Assembly (NCBI GenBank): GCA_943789205.1 | Contig: CALSTG010000001.1 | Span: forward strand, 568,182 to 632,181 | Direction of reading: 5' to 3' | DNA length: 64,000 nt | From: an uncultured Flavobacteriales bacterium | GTDB taxonomy: Bacteria; Bacteroidota; Bacteroidia; Flavobacteriales_D; Crocinitomicaceae | Part shown: in pieces, positions 44,042-55,377 of the stretch | Layout of the letters: each line of letters starts with the position of its first letter | Position numbering within the stretch: the stretch's first letter is position 1 | Program-made: the position numbers and the translations under genes | The notes under the pieces: model-generated | Database searches by the model: none | What the model was told of the DNA's origin: nothing | Seen by the model: the letters and a program-made list of their open reading frames with translations, nothing else

Positions 44042-46773
44042 ATGAAAAACATTAGCTTGACGCTACTATTCATGAGTTTTATGCCTCTTTTTTTCGCGCA
44101 ATCCATGAAGGTAACCGGTAAGGTATTTGACACGACAGGTACCAATGCCCTAGAAAATGTATCCGTTATTGCGGTACGGTTAAAAGACTCTCTTTTATTA
44201 AAACATACCAGAACAGCTTCAGATGGTACATTTGAGCTTTCAGGTTTTGCACCTGATACTTTTAACTTGATGATCGAGCATCCTGGACTTGATGAGAAAT
44301 CCTATTATATTTTTGGACATAGCGGAAACGCAGAGATAGATATTCCTTCTGTGAAACTAAATCCTAAATCTCAAGATTTAGAAGAGGTTGTCATTTTTGC
44401 AAATAAAAATCCGATTTTTTTTAGAGGGGACACCTTAGTATATGTTGCGGATTCCTTTAAAGTAGCAGAAAATGCAGTTGTTGAAGACCTTCTCAAAAAG
44501 CTTCCTGGAATCAAAGTAGATGAGAATGGGGCCATAACTTCACAAGGTCAGGATATTGAACAGGTTTTAGTGGATGGTGATGAGTTTTTTGGTTCTGACC
44601 CCACAATTGCCACAAAAAACCTAGGCGCAAAAGGAATAGAAACCGTGGAGGTTTATGAAAAAGAGCGAGAAGGTGCATCAATTGGGGATGATGATAAAAT
44701 GCAGGTTCTGGATCTGAGGCTTAAGGATGATGCAAAAAAGGGATACTTTGGTAAATTAACAGGTGCGTCCGATTTTGCTTTATTTGAAGACAATGCATTT
44801 TATGAAGGTGAATTCCTTTACAATAACTTTAACAAAAAGCGAAAAATTTCAGTCTTTGCCTTAACCTCTAATACCCCAAAATCAAATATAGGTTTTGGTG
44901 ATGCCTCAAAGTTTGGTTTAGATAATGAACGAAGTGGTAAATGGTGGGACCAGTCCACCCCTCAAAATACTAGTGGAATTCCAAGAACTTTAAAAACGGG
45001 AATTTATTATTCTGATAAAATCGGTAAAACTGGAAAGCTTAATTTAAACTATTCTTATTATGAGGAACAGCTTAATGCTGAATCAAACAGCCGTTCAAGC
45101 TACTACCTTCAAGACTCGAGCTATAGCACCGTCGATAGTGTGAATCAGAACGATACGAGCAGGTCCCATAGAATAAATCTGTCTTATAAAACCAACTTAG
45201 ATTCGTTAACCACGTTAGATATTAGACAAAATATACGTTTTGACGAAGCTCAAAATAGCAGTACGACCAGACAATGAATTCCTTACCAGTGAAAATATTT
45301 CCTCATTAAACACCTCCATCACTAATGACAATGACTCAAAAGGTGTCTCAAGCACCTCAGAGTTCAGATTGATTCGAAAATTTAAAAAACCCAAAAGAGA
45401 GCTGAAGGCGGAATATGTGCTTAGAGCTCAGGATAATGAGACAGATAGTGAATTAAAAAACATCTCCAACTTTTATCTTCCTGTAACATCATTTGATTCT
45501 ATAGTTCAAGATAAAAGAAATGAGAATGGTTACCTGAATCAATCTAGCAAATTAACGTACACGGAACCCATATTCGAGAAACTTAGATTACAAGTTGAAT
45601 ACTTGTTTCAGAACAATCGATCCGATCAAGAAATAAACACAACGGATCGTTTGAGTAATCTTCAGATAGATACCCTTTCCAATAATTTTGACAATCTAAG
45701 ATTACAGCATAGAGGAACCGCTGTTCTTAAGCTATGAAATATACAAACATCTTATTCAAGCGGGAATAGGATTCAGAAACATTGCTATCGATAATAAAAA
45801 CCTTGTCACAGGAAATATAATCACTCAAAACATTAACAACTTTCTTCCTCAATTTAGATATCAGTTTAAACCAACAAGAGCGAAACGCTTTAACTTTAGA
45901 TACAACACGCAGTCTCAACAGCCTTCTATAAACGATTTACAACCTGTTCAAGACAACTCAAATCCAAATGCCATACAAATTGGGAATCCGGATTTAGAAC
46001 CGAACTATATGCATTCACTAAGAATTAACTTTAATTCTTGGCAAGCACTTTCTGGCAGATATATCTGGAGTGGACTAAATGCAACATATATCGACAATGC
46101 ATTTGCCAATAGGACAAGTTACGATGAATACGGCCGTACGATTTCTCAAACAACAAATGTTGATGGTAATATTTTTGCAAACTTATTTGCTGGGGCAGGT
46201 TTTCCTATTTTAGGTAGAAAAATAGAGTTTGAACCAAATGTTAACGCGAGCTATAACAAGAACACAAATTTCATTTCAGGACAAGAAAACATTACTGAGA
46301 ACACATCAGTATCAGGAGGACTTGACATTCAATTCAATCTAGACTCTCTTGAGTTTAGTATTGGAAATAACTATTCATACATCAATCCGCAAACTTCATT
46401 AGCGTCATTTGCAAATCAACCATACAGCACACAACGTTATACGGCGCGTGTTGAGTGGAGGGTAAAAGGAGGCTTTTTACTGAAAGCAGATGCTAACTTC
46501 ACCATAAACTCTGGAAGAGCTCAAGGATTCAACAATGAAATACTGATCATAAATGCTGAATTGAGTAAAAGCTTTCTCAAAACTCAAAACCTAATTCTTG
46601 CTGTAAATGGAAATGACCTTTTAAACCAAAATATTAACTTGTTGCGACAAGTAAACGGCAATGTCATTACGGACAATTTTACACAGATTATTTCAAGATA
46701 TTTCCTAGTGAGATTAACGTATAAATTCAATAACAATAAAACCAAAGAAGATGATTTTAAAGGCTGGGGTTAA
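44042..46773 (+). pseudogene. Outer-membrane beta-barrel (TonB-receptor-like) gene with two frameshifts
   Basis: About 910 codons if joined. Segment 1 (44042-45277) has a signal peptide (ending FFAQ), a carboxypeptidase-like domain (MKVTGKVFDTTGTNALENVSVIAV) and a plug-like region (LLKKLPGIKVDENGAITSQGQDIEQVLVDG). A +1 shift near 45265-45275 leads to segment 2 (to 45737); a second +1 shift near 45728 leads to segment 3, which is open to 46773 and carries the barrel (QPSINDLQPVQDNSNPNAIQ and IGNPDLEPNYMHSLRINF). All three pieces align with one OMP_b-brl_3 protein with no missing domain. Each break looks like one extra base. Real inactivation and sequence error cannot be told apart here. The GLPGLI gene overlaps its end. 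Confidence 0.82.
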
Positions 46774-47494
46774 TATTTCAAAGTTAAGTGTGTTTTTATT
46801 TTTATTGCTAACGAATTCCATATTTGGTCAGTACCATGATTATGGTAAAATCACCTTTGAAAGAAAAACGAATCTTTTAAAAAAATACGCTGGTAAATCG
46901 AGAATGATGCGCTTTGTTACCGAAGAGAATAAAATTAAAATTGACAAATTCGAACTGGTTTTCAACGACACGGCATCTGCCTTTACTCCAATTAAAGAGG
47001 TTGAAGAGGGCCGAATGGGATGGCTTACAACTAAGAACTCATACTATCAATACCTTCAGGAAGAAAGTCAGTACACCATACTAGGTCTTTTTGGACAAAA
47101 CGTAAACATAAAAGACTCGCTACCATCTAGAAAATGGAAGATTACGAATAGTACTAGAAACATCAGTGGATACAAGTGTCGTAAAGCCTTGTATGAAAAA
47201 AATGACAGCACACGCATTTATGCTTGGTATGCAAATGAGCTCACCACATCCATTGGGCCCGAGGGATATTGCGGCCTTCCTGGTGTGATTTTAGGTTTAG
47301 CCACAGAGGATGGTGGCATTGTTTATTTTGCCAAGAGTATTGAGTTTTACAAACCTAAAGAAGAAGACCTCACTCCTGACCTTGGAAAGGGTAAAGTTTT
47401 CACCCTTGAAGCCCTAAAAATAAAAATTGAAAAAGATTACGGAAACACGCCATGGGGTAAAGGAATGTTTGATGACTTATTCAGATGGCTTTAA
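46751..47494 (+). CDS. GLPGLI family protein
   Basis: A 247-residue exported protein (signal ending IFGQ). The family signature is present as CGLPGVILGLATEDGG (the name motif GLPGLI reads GLPGVI here). Upstream is a typical KITFERKTN start and WKITNSTRNISGYKCRKALY. GLPGLI proteins are found throughout Bacteroidota beside carboxypeptidase-like outer-membrane barrels, exactly as here; their function is unknown. It overlaps the broken barrel gene by 23 bases. Confidence 0.9.
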   Translation: MILKAGVNISKLSVFLFLLLTNSIFGQYHDYGKITFERKTNLLKKYAGKSRMMRFVTEENKIKIDKFELVFNDTASAFTPIKEVEEGRMGWLTTKNSYYQYLQEESQYTILGLFGQNVNIKDSLPSRKWKITNSTRNISGYKCRKALYEKNDSTRIYAWYANELTTSIGPEGYCGLPGVILGLATEDGGIVYFAKSIEFYKPKEEDLTPDLGKGKVFTLEALKIKIEKDYGNTPWGKGMFDDLFRWL

Positions 47495-47563
47495 GCCCTT
47501 GTTATAAGTAGTGCTATGTCAAAGTAAATCTTTAATTTTACATTCCTTTCAGAACTGATAAGT

Positions 47564-50305
47564 ATGTGGCAAGGAATTGCAAATTTTATTCTTCGTAATC
47601 GCTTCCTTTTAATAGGTGCGATAACCTTGGTCACTGTTTTATTTGGATACTCTGCCCTAACCAATCTGAAGTTAGACAACAAATACGGTATTGTTCTTCC
47701 AAAAGATTCCCCAACAACAACGAATTACAATAAATTTAAAGAGTTGTTCGGTGAAGATGGAAACGTTCTTGTTCTGGCCATTCAAACGGATTCATTATAC
47801 ACAGAGAGCCGTTTTAAAAAATGGAAACAGCTTGGAGACTCCATCTTAAAATTCCAAGGTGTTGAATCTGTAACCTCTGAAGCCACATTAATCACTTTAA
47901 AAAACGATAAAGAAAAAAAAGAATTCGTTTTTGAAAGAGTTTTTGAAGAGGACGACACGCTTTTTAAGAAGAAAAGTATTGAAGTAATAAAAGAGGAGGT
48001 TCGAAACAATCCTTTCTACAGGGGGCTTCTATATAGTGATAGTGGAGATGTTTCTGTGATGATGATAGGCATATCAGAATCAACGCTGGCCGACCAAAAA
48101 AAATCTAAAATTGTATTAAAAATTGAGGACTTGGCGCGAAGCTATGAAAGTGCATTTGGACAAGTACACTTCGCGGGACTTCCACATTTGAGAGTTGTTA
48201 TTGCCACAAGAATTCAGAATGAAATGTTCTTATTCATTGTTGCTTCTATGCTGGTCACAGGAATACTGCTTTATTTATTCTTTAGATCATTAAGAGTTGT
48301 AGGGATTTGTTTAACTGTTGTCGCTATTGCCGTGGTTTGGGCGTTGGGAAGCATTGGTGCAATGGGGTTTGATTTAACCATACTCATGGCTCTAATCCCG
48401 CCTTTGATGATTGTGATTGGGATCCCGAATTGCGTGTTCCTTATGACTAAATTCCACCAAGAGGTCAAAGAACATGGAAATAAAGTTAAAGCCCTTTCAA
48501 GAGTCATTCAGAAAATAGGAACAGCTACCTTACTTACAAATTTCACAACGGCTATTGGTTTCATGACCTTTGCTTTCACAAACTCCACTAAGCTGATGGA
48601 ATTTGGTATCGCCGCATCGATAAACATCATGTTGGTATTCATCATTTCAATCTGTGTTTTACCCATATTTGCATCATTCTCAAAACGACCAAAATTAAGA
48701 CATCTCAAACACCTCGACCGCAAGGTTGCTACAGGAATGCTTGACTTCATTGTATACAATACAGCCAATAGAAGACCATATATCTACATCGGAACATTCG
48801 TGTTAATTGTAGTAAGCTTTATTGGACTTTATAAAATGGAGGCTACCGGAAATTTAACAGGTGACCTTCCAAAAGACGATCAAATAAGCAAAGACGTACG
48901 TTTTCTTGAAAAACATTTTGGAGGCTCCATACCCTTTGAAATGATGATTCATTATAATGACAAGGACCTTTTCAATTTTAAAGAAATGAATTCGCGCAAA
49001 ATAAATAGCACGCTAAGTAAGCTTGCGCGTATTGATGCAATTCAAGACACACTCAAAAAAGACGCGCTTTTTTCTAAAAGTATCTCTATTGTGGATTTCA
49101 TTAAAGCCCTAAATATGGCTTATTATTCTAATGACACCTCGAAATATAGACTTCGTATTAAGCAAGTTGGCATGGCCAAAACCAGTGCAAGAAGACAAAA
49201 GGAATACTTTAAAAAATTATTCCAAGGCGATATTTACAACGGGGGTTTTTCAATAAAGGAAGTGTTAGACACCAACTCACAGCATATTCGGGTGCGTTGT
49301 CAAATGAAAGATTTAGGATCCTATGATGTTGCTCAGAAAGTAGTACACCTAAAAACTACAGTAAACCGCATTTTAAACCCGAACAAAGATGCCCTAGAAA
49401 GATACTACGCGATGATTAGCAGACCCAAAGATGAAGCAGATTCATCAGGCGTAGATTACGCAGACTCCATATTTCTTCTAGAACCAAATATAAAAAGGAA
49501 TATTATTGAAAAGCTTTCCGAAAATGACATTGTATTGAGCAATAAATTCTACGAGGATAAAGAAAACTTATATGCGTTCATGGACTCTGTTGGTTTTCAT
49601 CAAACCTTATACAACTCAATTCAAAATGAATATTTTGATGTAACATTTACTGGAACCTCTGTTGTCGCCTCTGAGGGAACGAAATATTTGGTTAAAAACC
49701 TAGTTACAAGCCTGATTTTCGCGATAATTTGTATCGGTATTTTGATGGCTATCTTGTTTAGATCGTGGCGAATGGTGGTTATCTCTATGGTGCCAAACAT
49801 CATTCCCTTGTTGTTTACTGGAGGTATAATGGGCTGGTTTGGAATACCTCTCAAACCATCCACTCTACTCGTCTTCAGTATTGCATTCGGGATTTCAGTT
49901 GATGATACGATTCATTATTTGGCGAAATACAGACAAGAACTAAAAAATAATGAATGGGATTTAAAAACATGTGTAAATAATGCCACACGAGAAGCTGGTC
50001 TTGGGATGTTTTATACCTCTATCGTATTATTCTCAGGGTTCTCGGTATTTATGTTTTCTCAATTTGGTGGAACACAGGCACTCGGTATGCTTGTCTCCAT
50101 AACGCTTTTAGTTGCAATGCTTACAAATTTGATGGTTCTTCCGTCCCTATTACTTTCATTGGATCGGTTGATTACAACCAAATCATTCAAAGAACCTTAT
50201 TTCGAGGCTTATGATGATGAAGACGAGGTAGAATGGGATGAATTGGCTTTGGAACAAGAAATCATCGAAAAGGATAAAAAACCAGATAAAAGCACAAACG
50301 AATGA
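47564..50305 (+). CDS. MMPL/RND-superfamily exporter
   Basis: A 913-residue polytopic protein with two halves, each a TM helix, a large extracytoplasmic loop and five TM helices. The sterol-sensing-like segments are [27 protein letters not shown] and [24 protein letters not shown], the latter with the paired Asp typical of MMPL pumps. The C-terminus is a long acidic cytoplasmic tail. Such RND exporters often move lipids or hopanoids; the substrate here is unknown. Its stop overlaps the rfbA start. Confidence 0.9.
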   Translation: MWQGIANFILRNRFLLIGAITLVTVLFGYSALTNLKLDNKYGIVLPKDSPTTTNYNKFKELFGEDGNVLVLAIQTDSLYTESRFKKWKQLGDSILKFQGVESVTSEATLITLKNDKEKKEFVFERVFEEDDTLFKKKSIEVIKEEVRNNPFYRGLLYSDSGDVSVMMIGISESTLADQKKSKIVLKIEDLARSYESAFGQVHFAGLPHLRVVIATRIQNEMFLFIVASMLVTGILLYLFFRSLRVVGICLTVVAIAVVWALGSIGAMGFDLTILMALIPPLMIVIGIPNCVFLMTKFHQEVKEHGNKVKALSRVIQKIGTATLLTNFTTAIGFMTFAFTNSTKLMEFGIAASINIMLVFIISICVLPIFASFSKRPKLRHLKHLDRKVATGMLDFIVYNTANRRPYIYIGTFVLIVVSFIGLYKMEATGNLTGDLPKDDQISKDVRFLEKHFGGSIPFEMMIHYNDKDLFNFKEMNSRKINSTLSKLARIDAIQDTLKKDALFSKSISIVDFIKALNMAYYSNDTSKYRLRIKQVGMAKTSARRQKEYFKKLFQGDIYNGGFSIKEVLDTNSQHIRVRCQMKDLGSYDVAQKVVHLKTTVNRILNPNKDALERYYAMISRPKDEADSSGVDYADSIFLLEPNIKRNIIEKLSENDIVLSNKFYEDKENLYAFMDSVGFHQTLYNSIQNEYFDVTFTGTSVVASEGTKYLVKNLVTSLIFAIICIGILMAILFRSWRMVVISMVPNIIPLLFTGGIMGWFGIPLKPSTLLVFSIAFGISVDDTIHYLAKYRQELKNNEWDLKTCVNNATREAGLGMFYTSIVLFSGFSVFMFSQFGGTQALGMLVSITLLVAMLTNLMVLPSLLLSLDRLITTKSFKEPYFEAYDDEDEVEWDELALEQEIIEKDKKPDKSTNE

Positions 50306-51165
50306 AAGGAATTATTTTAGCTGGGGGCTCAGGTACAAGGCTTCATCCATTGACATTGGCGGTAAGTAAGCAGTTGATGCCAATTTTTGACAAACCTATG
50401 ATATACTATCCGCTTTCTATACTTATGAGAGCTGGTATAAATGAAATATTGATTATATCTACACCACATGATCTGCCCAATTTCGAAAAACTATTGGGCG
50501 ATGGTAAGCGCTACGGATGTAACTTCAAGTATGCTGTTCAAGAAGAACCTAATGGATTAGCTCAAGCCTTTATTATCGGAGAGGAATTCATTGGGACTGA
50601 CAAAGTTTCTTTGATTCTCGGAGACAACATATTTCATGGAGGGGGGCTGAATCGACTGCTGCAAGAACATAATAACCCTGAGGGTGGTGTTATATATGCC
50701 TATCACGTTAAAGATCCCGAGAGATATGGTGTTGTTGACTTTGATGAAGACATGAATGCGCTGTCAATTGAGGAAAAACCAAGATATCCTAAATCAAATT
50801 ATGCGGTTCCTGGGCTTTACTTTTACGACAACTCTGTAATTGAAATTGCGAAATCAATCAAACCTTCAGCTCGAGGAGAATACGAAATAAGCGATGTAAA
50901 TGCCGAATATTTGAGAAGGGGGAAATTGAAAGTTGCAGTTCTAGACAGAGGAACTGCGTGGTTGGATACAGGGACATTTACGTCTCTAATGCAAGCTTCT
51001 CAATTTGTTCAAGTTGTAGAGGAGCGCCAAGGGTTAAAAATCGGATGTATTGAAGAGATTGCATACAAAAAGGGCTTTATTTCAAAAGACGAGTTGAAGG
51101 CTCTTGCGGCCCCTCTAGAAAAAAGTGGTTATGGCACATATCTTTTAGAATTACTAGCGGACTGA
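50302..51165 (+). CDS. rfbA: Glucose-1-phosphate thymidylyltransferase
   Basis: A 287-residue nucleotidyltransferase making dTDP-glucose for deoxysugars such as dTDP-rhamnose. It begins [21 protein letters not shown] (nucleotide-binding loop) and has [52 protein letters not shown] and [16 protein letters not shown], all in family order. rfbB, C and D are not in the window. Coupled by overlap to the genes on both sides. Confidence 0.97.
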   Translation: MKGIILAGGSGTRLHPLTLAVSKQLMPIFDKPMIYYPLSILMRAGINEILIISTPHDLPNFEKLLGDGKRYGCNFKYAVQEEPNGLAQAFIIGEEFIGTDKVSLILGDNIFHGGGLNRLLQEHNNPEGGVIYAYHVKDPERYGVVDFDEDMNALSIEEKPRYPKSNYAVPGLYFYDNSVIEIAKSIKPSARGEYEISDVNAEYLRRGKLKVAVLDRGTAWLDTGTFTSLMQASQFVQVVEERQGLKIGCIEEIAYKKGFISKDELKALAAPLEKSGYGTYLLELLAD

Positions 51166-52136
51166 TGAGTTTTCTTGAAAATTATACCAAAAAGATTGAT
51201 GACGGCTTAAAGGAAATAAACCTGCCAGAAAAACCCAATAACTTATATGACCCTTTGCGATACTTCTTTACGCTTGGTGGTAAAAGAATAAGACCAATAC
51301 TAACACTATTGGCAGCAGAGAAATTTACGGCTAAAGATTCAAAAATTGATGCGCTAGATGCTGCTTTAGCAGTTGAAATATTTCATAATTTTTCACTTGT
51401 TCACGATGACATTATGGATGAAGCGCCTGTTCGCAGGGGAAAGGCAACAGTGCATACAAAATGGGATTCTAATATTGCTATTTTATCGGGAGACGTTATG
51501 CTTGTTAAGGCTTATCAATATTTAAATAGTTATCCATCAGAGATCTCAAAAAAATTAATTGACGTATTCAATAAAACAGCAATTGAAGTTTGTGAAGGCC
51601 AACAAATGGATATGGACTTCGAAAAGCGTCTATCAGTTGAACAAGACGAATATCTGAAAATGATTCGCCTCAAAACTTCTGTTCTTTTAGGTTGTGCTTT
51701 ACAGCTTGGTGCTATTGTTGGAGGTGCTGATTTAAAAGCACAAAATGACCTCTACCAATTTGGATTAAACATGGGTGTGGCTTTTCAAATACAGGATGAT
51801 CTCCTTGATTTATATGGTGATTCAGCCCTTGTAGGAAAACAAGTAGGTGGAGATATTATTGCCAATAAAAACACTTTGTTAATGATCATAGCGAGGCAAG
51901 AATCAAATGAAAAGCAGCTATCATCATTAGAAGTACTCCTAAAAAAAGTTGACAATAACAAAAAGATTGAAGGAATTATCACACTTTTTGAATTACTAAA
52001 TGTCAAAGAAAAATGCCAAGACCTCATGAATAATTTCTATAAAAAAGCGGAAATGCACCTTCAAGAAATTGAGCTAAAGAATGAACAATCAGGTCTTTGG
52101 GCACTCACAAGTCTATTGAAGAAAAGGAGCTACTAA
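51165..52136 (+). CDS. Polyprenyl diphosphate synthase
   Basis: A 323-residue trans-isoprenyl synthase. Both Asp-rich motifs are present: the first as LVHDDIMDEAPVRRGKATVH and the second as IQDDLLDLYGD, with GGKRIRPILTLLAAE in front. It makes a linear isoprenoid (chain length not predictable from sequence). Linked to rfbA by a one-base overlap (TGATG). Confidence 0.93.
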   Translation: MSFLENYTKKIDDGLKEINLPEKPNNLYDPLRYFFTLGGKRIRPILTLLAAEKFTAKDSKIDALDAALAVEIFHNFSLVHDDIMDEAPVRRGKATVHTKWDSNIAILSGDVMLVKAYQYLNSYPSEISKKLIDVFNKTAIEVCEGQQMDMDFEKRLSVEQDEYLKMIRLKTSVLLGCALQLGAIVGGADLKAQNDLYQFGLNMGVAFQIQDDLLDLYGDSALVGKQVGGDIIANKNTLLMIIARQESNEKQLSSLEVLLKKVDNNKKIEGIITLFELLNVKEKCQDLMNNFYKKAEMHLQEIELKNEQSGLWALTSLLKKRSY

Positions 52137-52151
52137 ACCTATATTTTATTT

Positions 52152-52180
52152 TTTGAAACAATATTAAATCCTTATATTTG
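52152..52180 (+). promoter_or_regulatory. Promoter of the T9SS protein gene
   Basis: TTTG (52152-52155), a 17-base spacer, TATATTTG (52173-52180), 23 bases before the ATG. The spacer is shorter than the usual 19-21. Confidence 0.5.
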
Positions 52181-52203
52181 TAACTCAAATTAAATTTATA
52201 ATA

Positions 52204-54027
52204 ATGAAGAAAATTTACAGTATTATTTTATGTCTGTCTGTTTTCGGAAGTGTCAGCGCTCAAAAAACAATTGACGCGACAGAACACGTAACGAAGCAAG
52301 ACAATTTTTCAACAACAGTTAAGCCTTCGGCTCATACTGAGAGTAAAGGAGCACTTCTTTGGGAAGATAGCTTCGCAGACGAATCTATGTGGAACATCAC
52401 TATCGATGGCGTAAACCCTGCTGGTTGGGAATTTACAACTGACGCGGCGGCTATACCTGTTGGTGCATTATCTCCAATGGCTTCTACCACGGCAGCTGAT
52501 GGTTTCCTATTCGTAAACTCAGATGGTAACAACTCTTCTGATTTCGAAGGAACACCGATCGTGACGAATGCAACCTTGGTAACTCCTATCGATCTTTCAG
52601 GTTCACCTTTCGTTAAATTATCTTTTCAGCACAACTACAGATGGTGGCAAGATACTAGAGGTGTTAGAGTTTCTGGTGACAATGGTGCTACTTGGGATGA
52701 ATACCAATTAACTTGTGGTGTTGACGATACAGGTAACTGTATTGGTTGTGAGGAAACAGACAATTATCCAGGAGAACAAAGTGCTGGAAATCCAGTATAC
52801 GAGAGTATTGACATATCTGCTACTGCAGGTGGTCAGTCACAAGTTCTGATCCAATTCTACTACAATGACAACGATTATTGGGCATGGTATTGGGCTGTGG
52901 ATGATGTAAAAATCAATGAAATCGATGACTTTGATGCTGAATTGGTTGACGTAATCGTAGGATCTACTGGTTACTGGGGAGTTCCATTACCATATTACCA
53001 AATTCCAATTTCTCAAGTTGCTCCTATTTCCTTCGCAGGTATCGTAGGCAATGTTGGAGTAGCTGATGTAAATGCAACTTTCTTAGCTACCTACACTGGA
53101 GTTTACGAAGCAACTTCTGATGCATTATTACTTGTTCAAGGTGCTCAGGATACATTAACATGTACAACTGAATTAACACCTCCAGCCTCTGCTGCTGTTC
53201 ACACTATAGAATTCAGTACAACTACTGCTGTTGATGAAGTTGAAGAAGACCTTGAAAACAATGTTGCTGATAGCTACACCGTTGATGTTAATGAATTTAT
53301 CTACGCCAGAGATGCAGGTACAATATCAGGTGGTTACTTTAACTCAGGTAATGAGTATGAGTGCGGTAATATTTTTGATATATACACTGAAGCAACTATT
53401 TACGGTGTTGACGCTGTTATGAGTGCTTCATCTGTTGAAGGTTCTGAAGTTCGTGTTAAATTATACAGTATTGATGACGCGACAGGTGATTTTGTATTCG
53501 TTACTGAATCTGACATCTATCCATTAGATGCTGCAGATATCGAAAATGTAAAATCTTTCCCACTTCAATCACCAACTACACTTGTGGCTGGTGCTTCTTA
53601 CCTAGTTGTTGCGGCAACTTATGGAGATGGTGGTGTTGCTAATGACATGGTAATTGCTACTTCTGGCGCAGCTGCAGCGAATACTTCATATTTTTATGAT
53701 GGAACAGATGCATCATGGGGATGGGTATCTTCAGCTCCTATGGTGAGAATGAACTTTAACCCTAACGTGGCAAGTATTGCAGAAACAACAAACAATACTT
53801 TTGAGGTTTATCCTAACCCAGCAAATGACATTGTAAACATTAAGTTTAACGATGCTACAAATGCTGTTGTTAGCGTTATGAGCCTTTCAGGTAAAGAGGT
53901 AATGTCTTCTTCAGTTAGTGGAACTCAAGCTTCTTTCTCTACTGAAGGTTTGTCAAACGGTGTTTACATGATAAAAGTAAGCAACGGTACAAACGTTCAA
54001 ATGACGAAAGTGATTGTAAGAAAATAA
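52204..54027 (+). CDS. Secreted protein with MAM-like domain and T9SS sorting domain
   Basis: A 607-residue exported protein. Signal peptide 1-19 (ending SVSA). Residues about 50-240 form a jelly-roll, choice-of-anchor-like domain (LLWEDSFADESMWNIT, FLFVNSDGNNSSDFEGTPIV, WYWAVDDVKINE). Beta-rich domains follow (about 250-510), then a type A T9SS sorting domain (FEVYPNPANDIVNIKF to GVYMIKVSNGTNVQMTKVIVRK). Codon use is cleaner and more GC-balanced than its neighbours, as in highly expressed genes. It has its own promoter and a strong terminator. Confidence 0.88.
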   Translation: MKKIYSIILCLSVFGSVSAQKTIDATEHVTKQDNFSTTVKPSAHTESKGALLWEDSFADESMWNITIDGVNPAGWEFTTDAAAIPVGALSPMASTTAADGFLFVNSDGNNSSDFEGTPIVTNATLVTPIDLSGSPFVKLSFQHNYRWWQDTRGVRVSGDNGATWDEYQLTCGVDDTGNCIGCEETDNYPGEQSAGNPVYESIDISATAGGQSQVLIQFYYNDNDYWAWYWAVDDVKINEIDDFDAELVDVIVGSTGYWGVPLPYYQIPISQVAPISFAGIVGNVGVADVNATFLATYTGVYEATSDALLLVQGAQDTLTCTTELTPPASAAVHTIEFSTTTAVDEVEEDLENNVADSYTVDVNEFIYARDAGTISGGYFNSGNEYECGNIFDIYTEATIYGVDAVMSASSVEGSEVRVKLYSIDDATGDFVFVTESDIYPLDAADIENVKSFPLQSPTTLVAGASYLVVAATYGDGGVANDMVIATSGAAAANTSYFYDGTDASWGWVSSAPMVRMNFNPNVASIAETTNNTFEVYPNPANDIVNIKFNDATNAVVSVMSLSGKEVMSSSVSGTQASFSTEGLSNGVYMIKVSNGTNVQMTKVIVRK

Positions 54028-54043
54028 TCAATTCGATTTAAAG

Positions 54044-54073
54044 AAACCGTTCCGAAAGGAGCGGTTTTTTTTT
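54044..54073 (+). terminator. Strong intrinsic terminator
   Basis: A 10-base-pair stem AAACCGTTCC/GGAGCGGTTT with a GAAA tetraloop and a run of Ts, 16 bases after the T9SS protein gene. Confidence 0.93.
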
Positions 54074-54083
54074 GCCCTAAATT

Positions 54084-54845
54084 TTAGCGAAGTAAAAAAG
54101 AAAGTGTGCGTTCTATGAAAACATCCGGTGCCTCTGCATGAACCCAATGACCGGCGCCATCAATACTTATAAATTCTGAATCAAGAAACAAGTCTTCTAT
54201 AGCTGATAAATCCTCTTCAAGGATATAATTTGAATTACTACCTCGTACAAACAGGGTCGAATTTAAAACTCCGTGTTGAGGAAGGGCTTCCAATATATTG
54301 TTCATAGATTGCTCTAGAATAGAAAGATTCATTCTCCAAGCTAATTTTCCTTTTTCGATCCAAAATAAGTTTTTCAATAAAAATTGCCTCACCCCTTCTT
54401 CGGGAATAAGCTTTTGTAAATAGTTATTTGCTTCACTGCGTGCAGAGAAATCATTTAAAGGAGCGTTTTTCATTGCATGGATCAGATCCTGATGGTGCAT
54501 TGGGTAGGATTTGATACCCATATCTACAACAACGAGCTTTAAAAGATATTTGGAATGGCTTTGTGCAATATGCATAGCGACTTTACCTCCCATAGAATGA
54601 CCGATGATATGGGCGGAATCAATACCGATTTGCTTCATGGTCTCAATTACATCAGATGCCATGGAGGGATAATCATGTGTATCATCCCATTCTGACCTTC
54701 CATGATTTCTTAGATCAACGATGATTACTCTAAAGTAATTAGAAAGGACTTTAGCTTGAGACTTCCAATTATCGGAAAATCCAAATAAACCATGAAGTAT
54801 AATCAATGGCTGGCCCTCACCGTATTCTCTAAATGTTAAATTCAA
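54084..54845 (-). CDS. Alpha/beta hydrolase
   Basis: A 253-residue cytoplasmic hydrolase. Oxyanion region LIILHGLFGFSDNW, nucleophile Ser in IIGHSMGGKVAMHIA, Asp in the LFVRGSNSNYI region and His in GAGHWVHAEAPD. It resembles YbfF-type esterases. The start is a TTG at 54845, because an in-frame stop lies 9 bases upstream. Substrate unknown. Confidence 0.88.
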   Translation of the reverse strand: MNLTFREYGEGQPLIILHGLFGFSDNWKSQAKVLSNYFRVIIVDLRNHGRSEWDDTHDYPSMASDVIETMKQIGIDSAHIIGHSMGGKVAMHIAQSHSKYLLKLVVVDMGIKSYPMHHQDLIHAMKNAPLNDFSARSEANNYLQKLIPEEGVRQFLLKNLFWIEKGKLAWRMNLSILEQSMNNILEALPQHGVLNSTLFVRGSNSNYILEEDLSAIEDLFLDSEFISIDGAGHWVHAEAPDVFIERTLSFLLR

Positions 54846-54854
54846 TCGGGTCGA

Positions 54855-55235
54855 TTAGGAAGGATTCTTGATGGCTTCCGATTTGGTTTCGCCTACAATA
54901 AATTGTCCTTTATTAACGGATTCTAGTTTAGCATAAATTGCTTTCTCATCTTGAAAATCAGCATTAAAAAGGACAGTTACAAACTGCTCCTCGCGCGCTT
55001 CATCAAAATCAATTATAACACGATTAACACCTTCTAATGAAGTCAGTCCTTTACGGATTGCTCCTCCACAACCCATCTTACAAACCATACCCTGGACTTT
55101 AGCCACGCATTGATAATTTGAAATAGTCTTTGTTTCTATTGATGAAGTTTCAACATTATTTTCTGTAGCATTTTCTGAGGCGTTGTTTTGACAAGAACCC
55201 AAAACAACAAGAATACCTAGCAAAAGACGTTTCAT
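54855..55235 (-). CDS. Lipoprotein with heavy-metal-associated (HMA) domain
   Basis: A 126-residue lipoprotein (signal LGILVVLGSCQNN). Residues about 40-115 form an HMA-type ferredoxin-like domain: CVAKVQGMVCKMGCGGAIRKGLTSLEGVNRVIIDFDE. The metal-binding CxxC reads CKMGC, giving C-x2-x-C, a shifted arrangement. A role in periplasmic metal handling is likely. Co-directional with the hydrolase. Confidence 0.8.
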   Translation of the reverse strand: MKRLLLGILVVLGSCQNNASENATENNVETSSIETKTISNYQCVAKVQGMVCKMGCGGAIRKGLTSLEGVNRVIIDFDEAREEQFVTVLFNADFQDEKAIYAKLESVNKGQFIVGETKSEAIKNPS

Positions 55236-55377
55236 ATTTTTTCTTGTAAAATTAAGAAATATACCTTCAATTCATTGCAAAAAATAAAGCAAAAATTCGA
55301 ATTAACGAATCTTTGTATTGAATCTTATCCATCTTGTATTACATTGAATTTTATAGTACATTTGAAAAAACTTGAAC

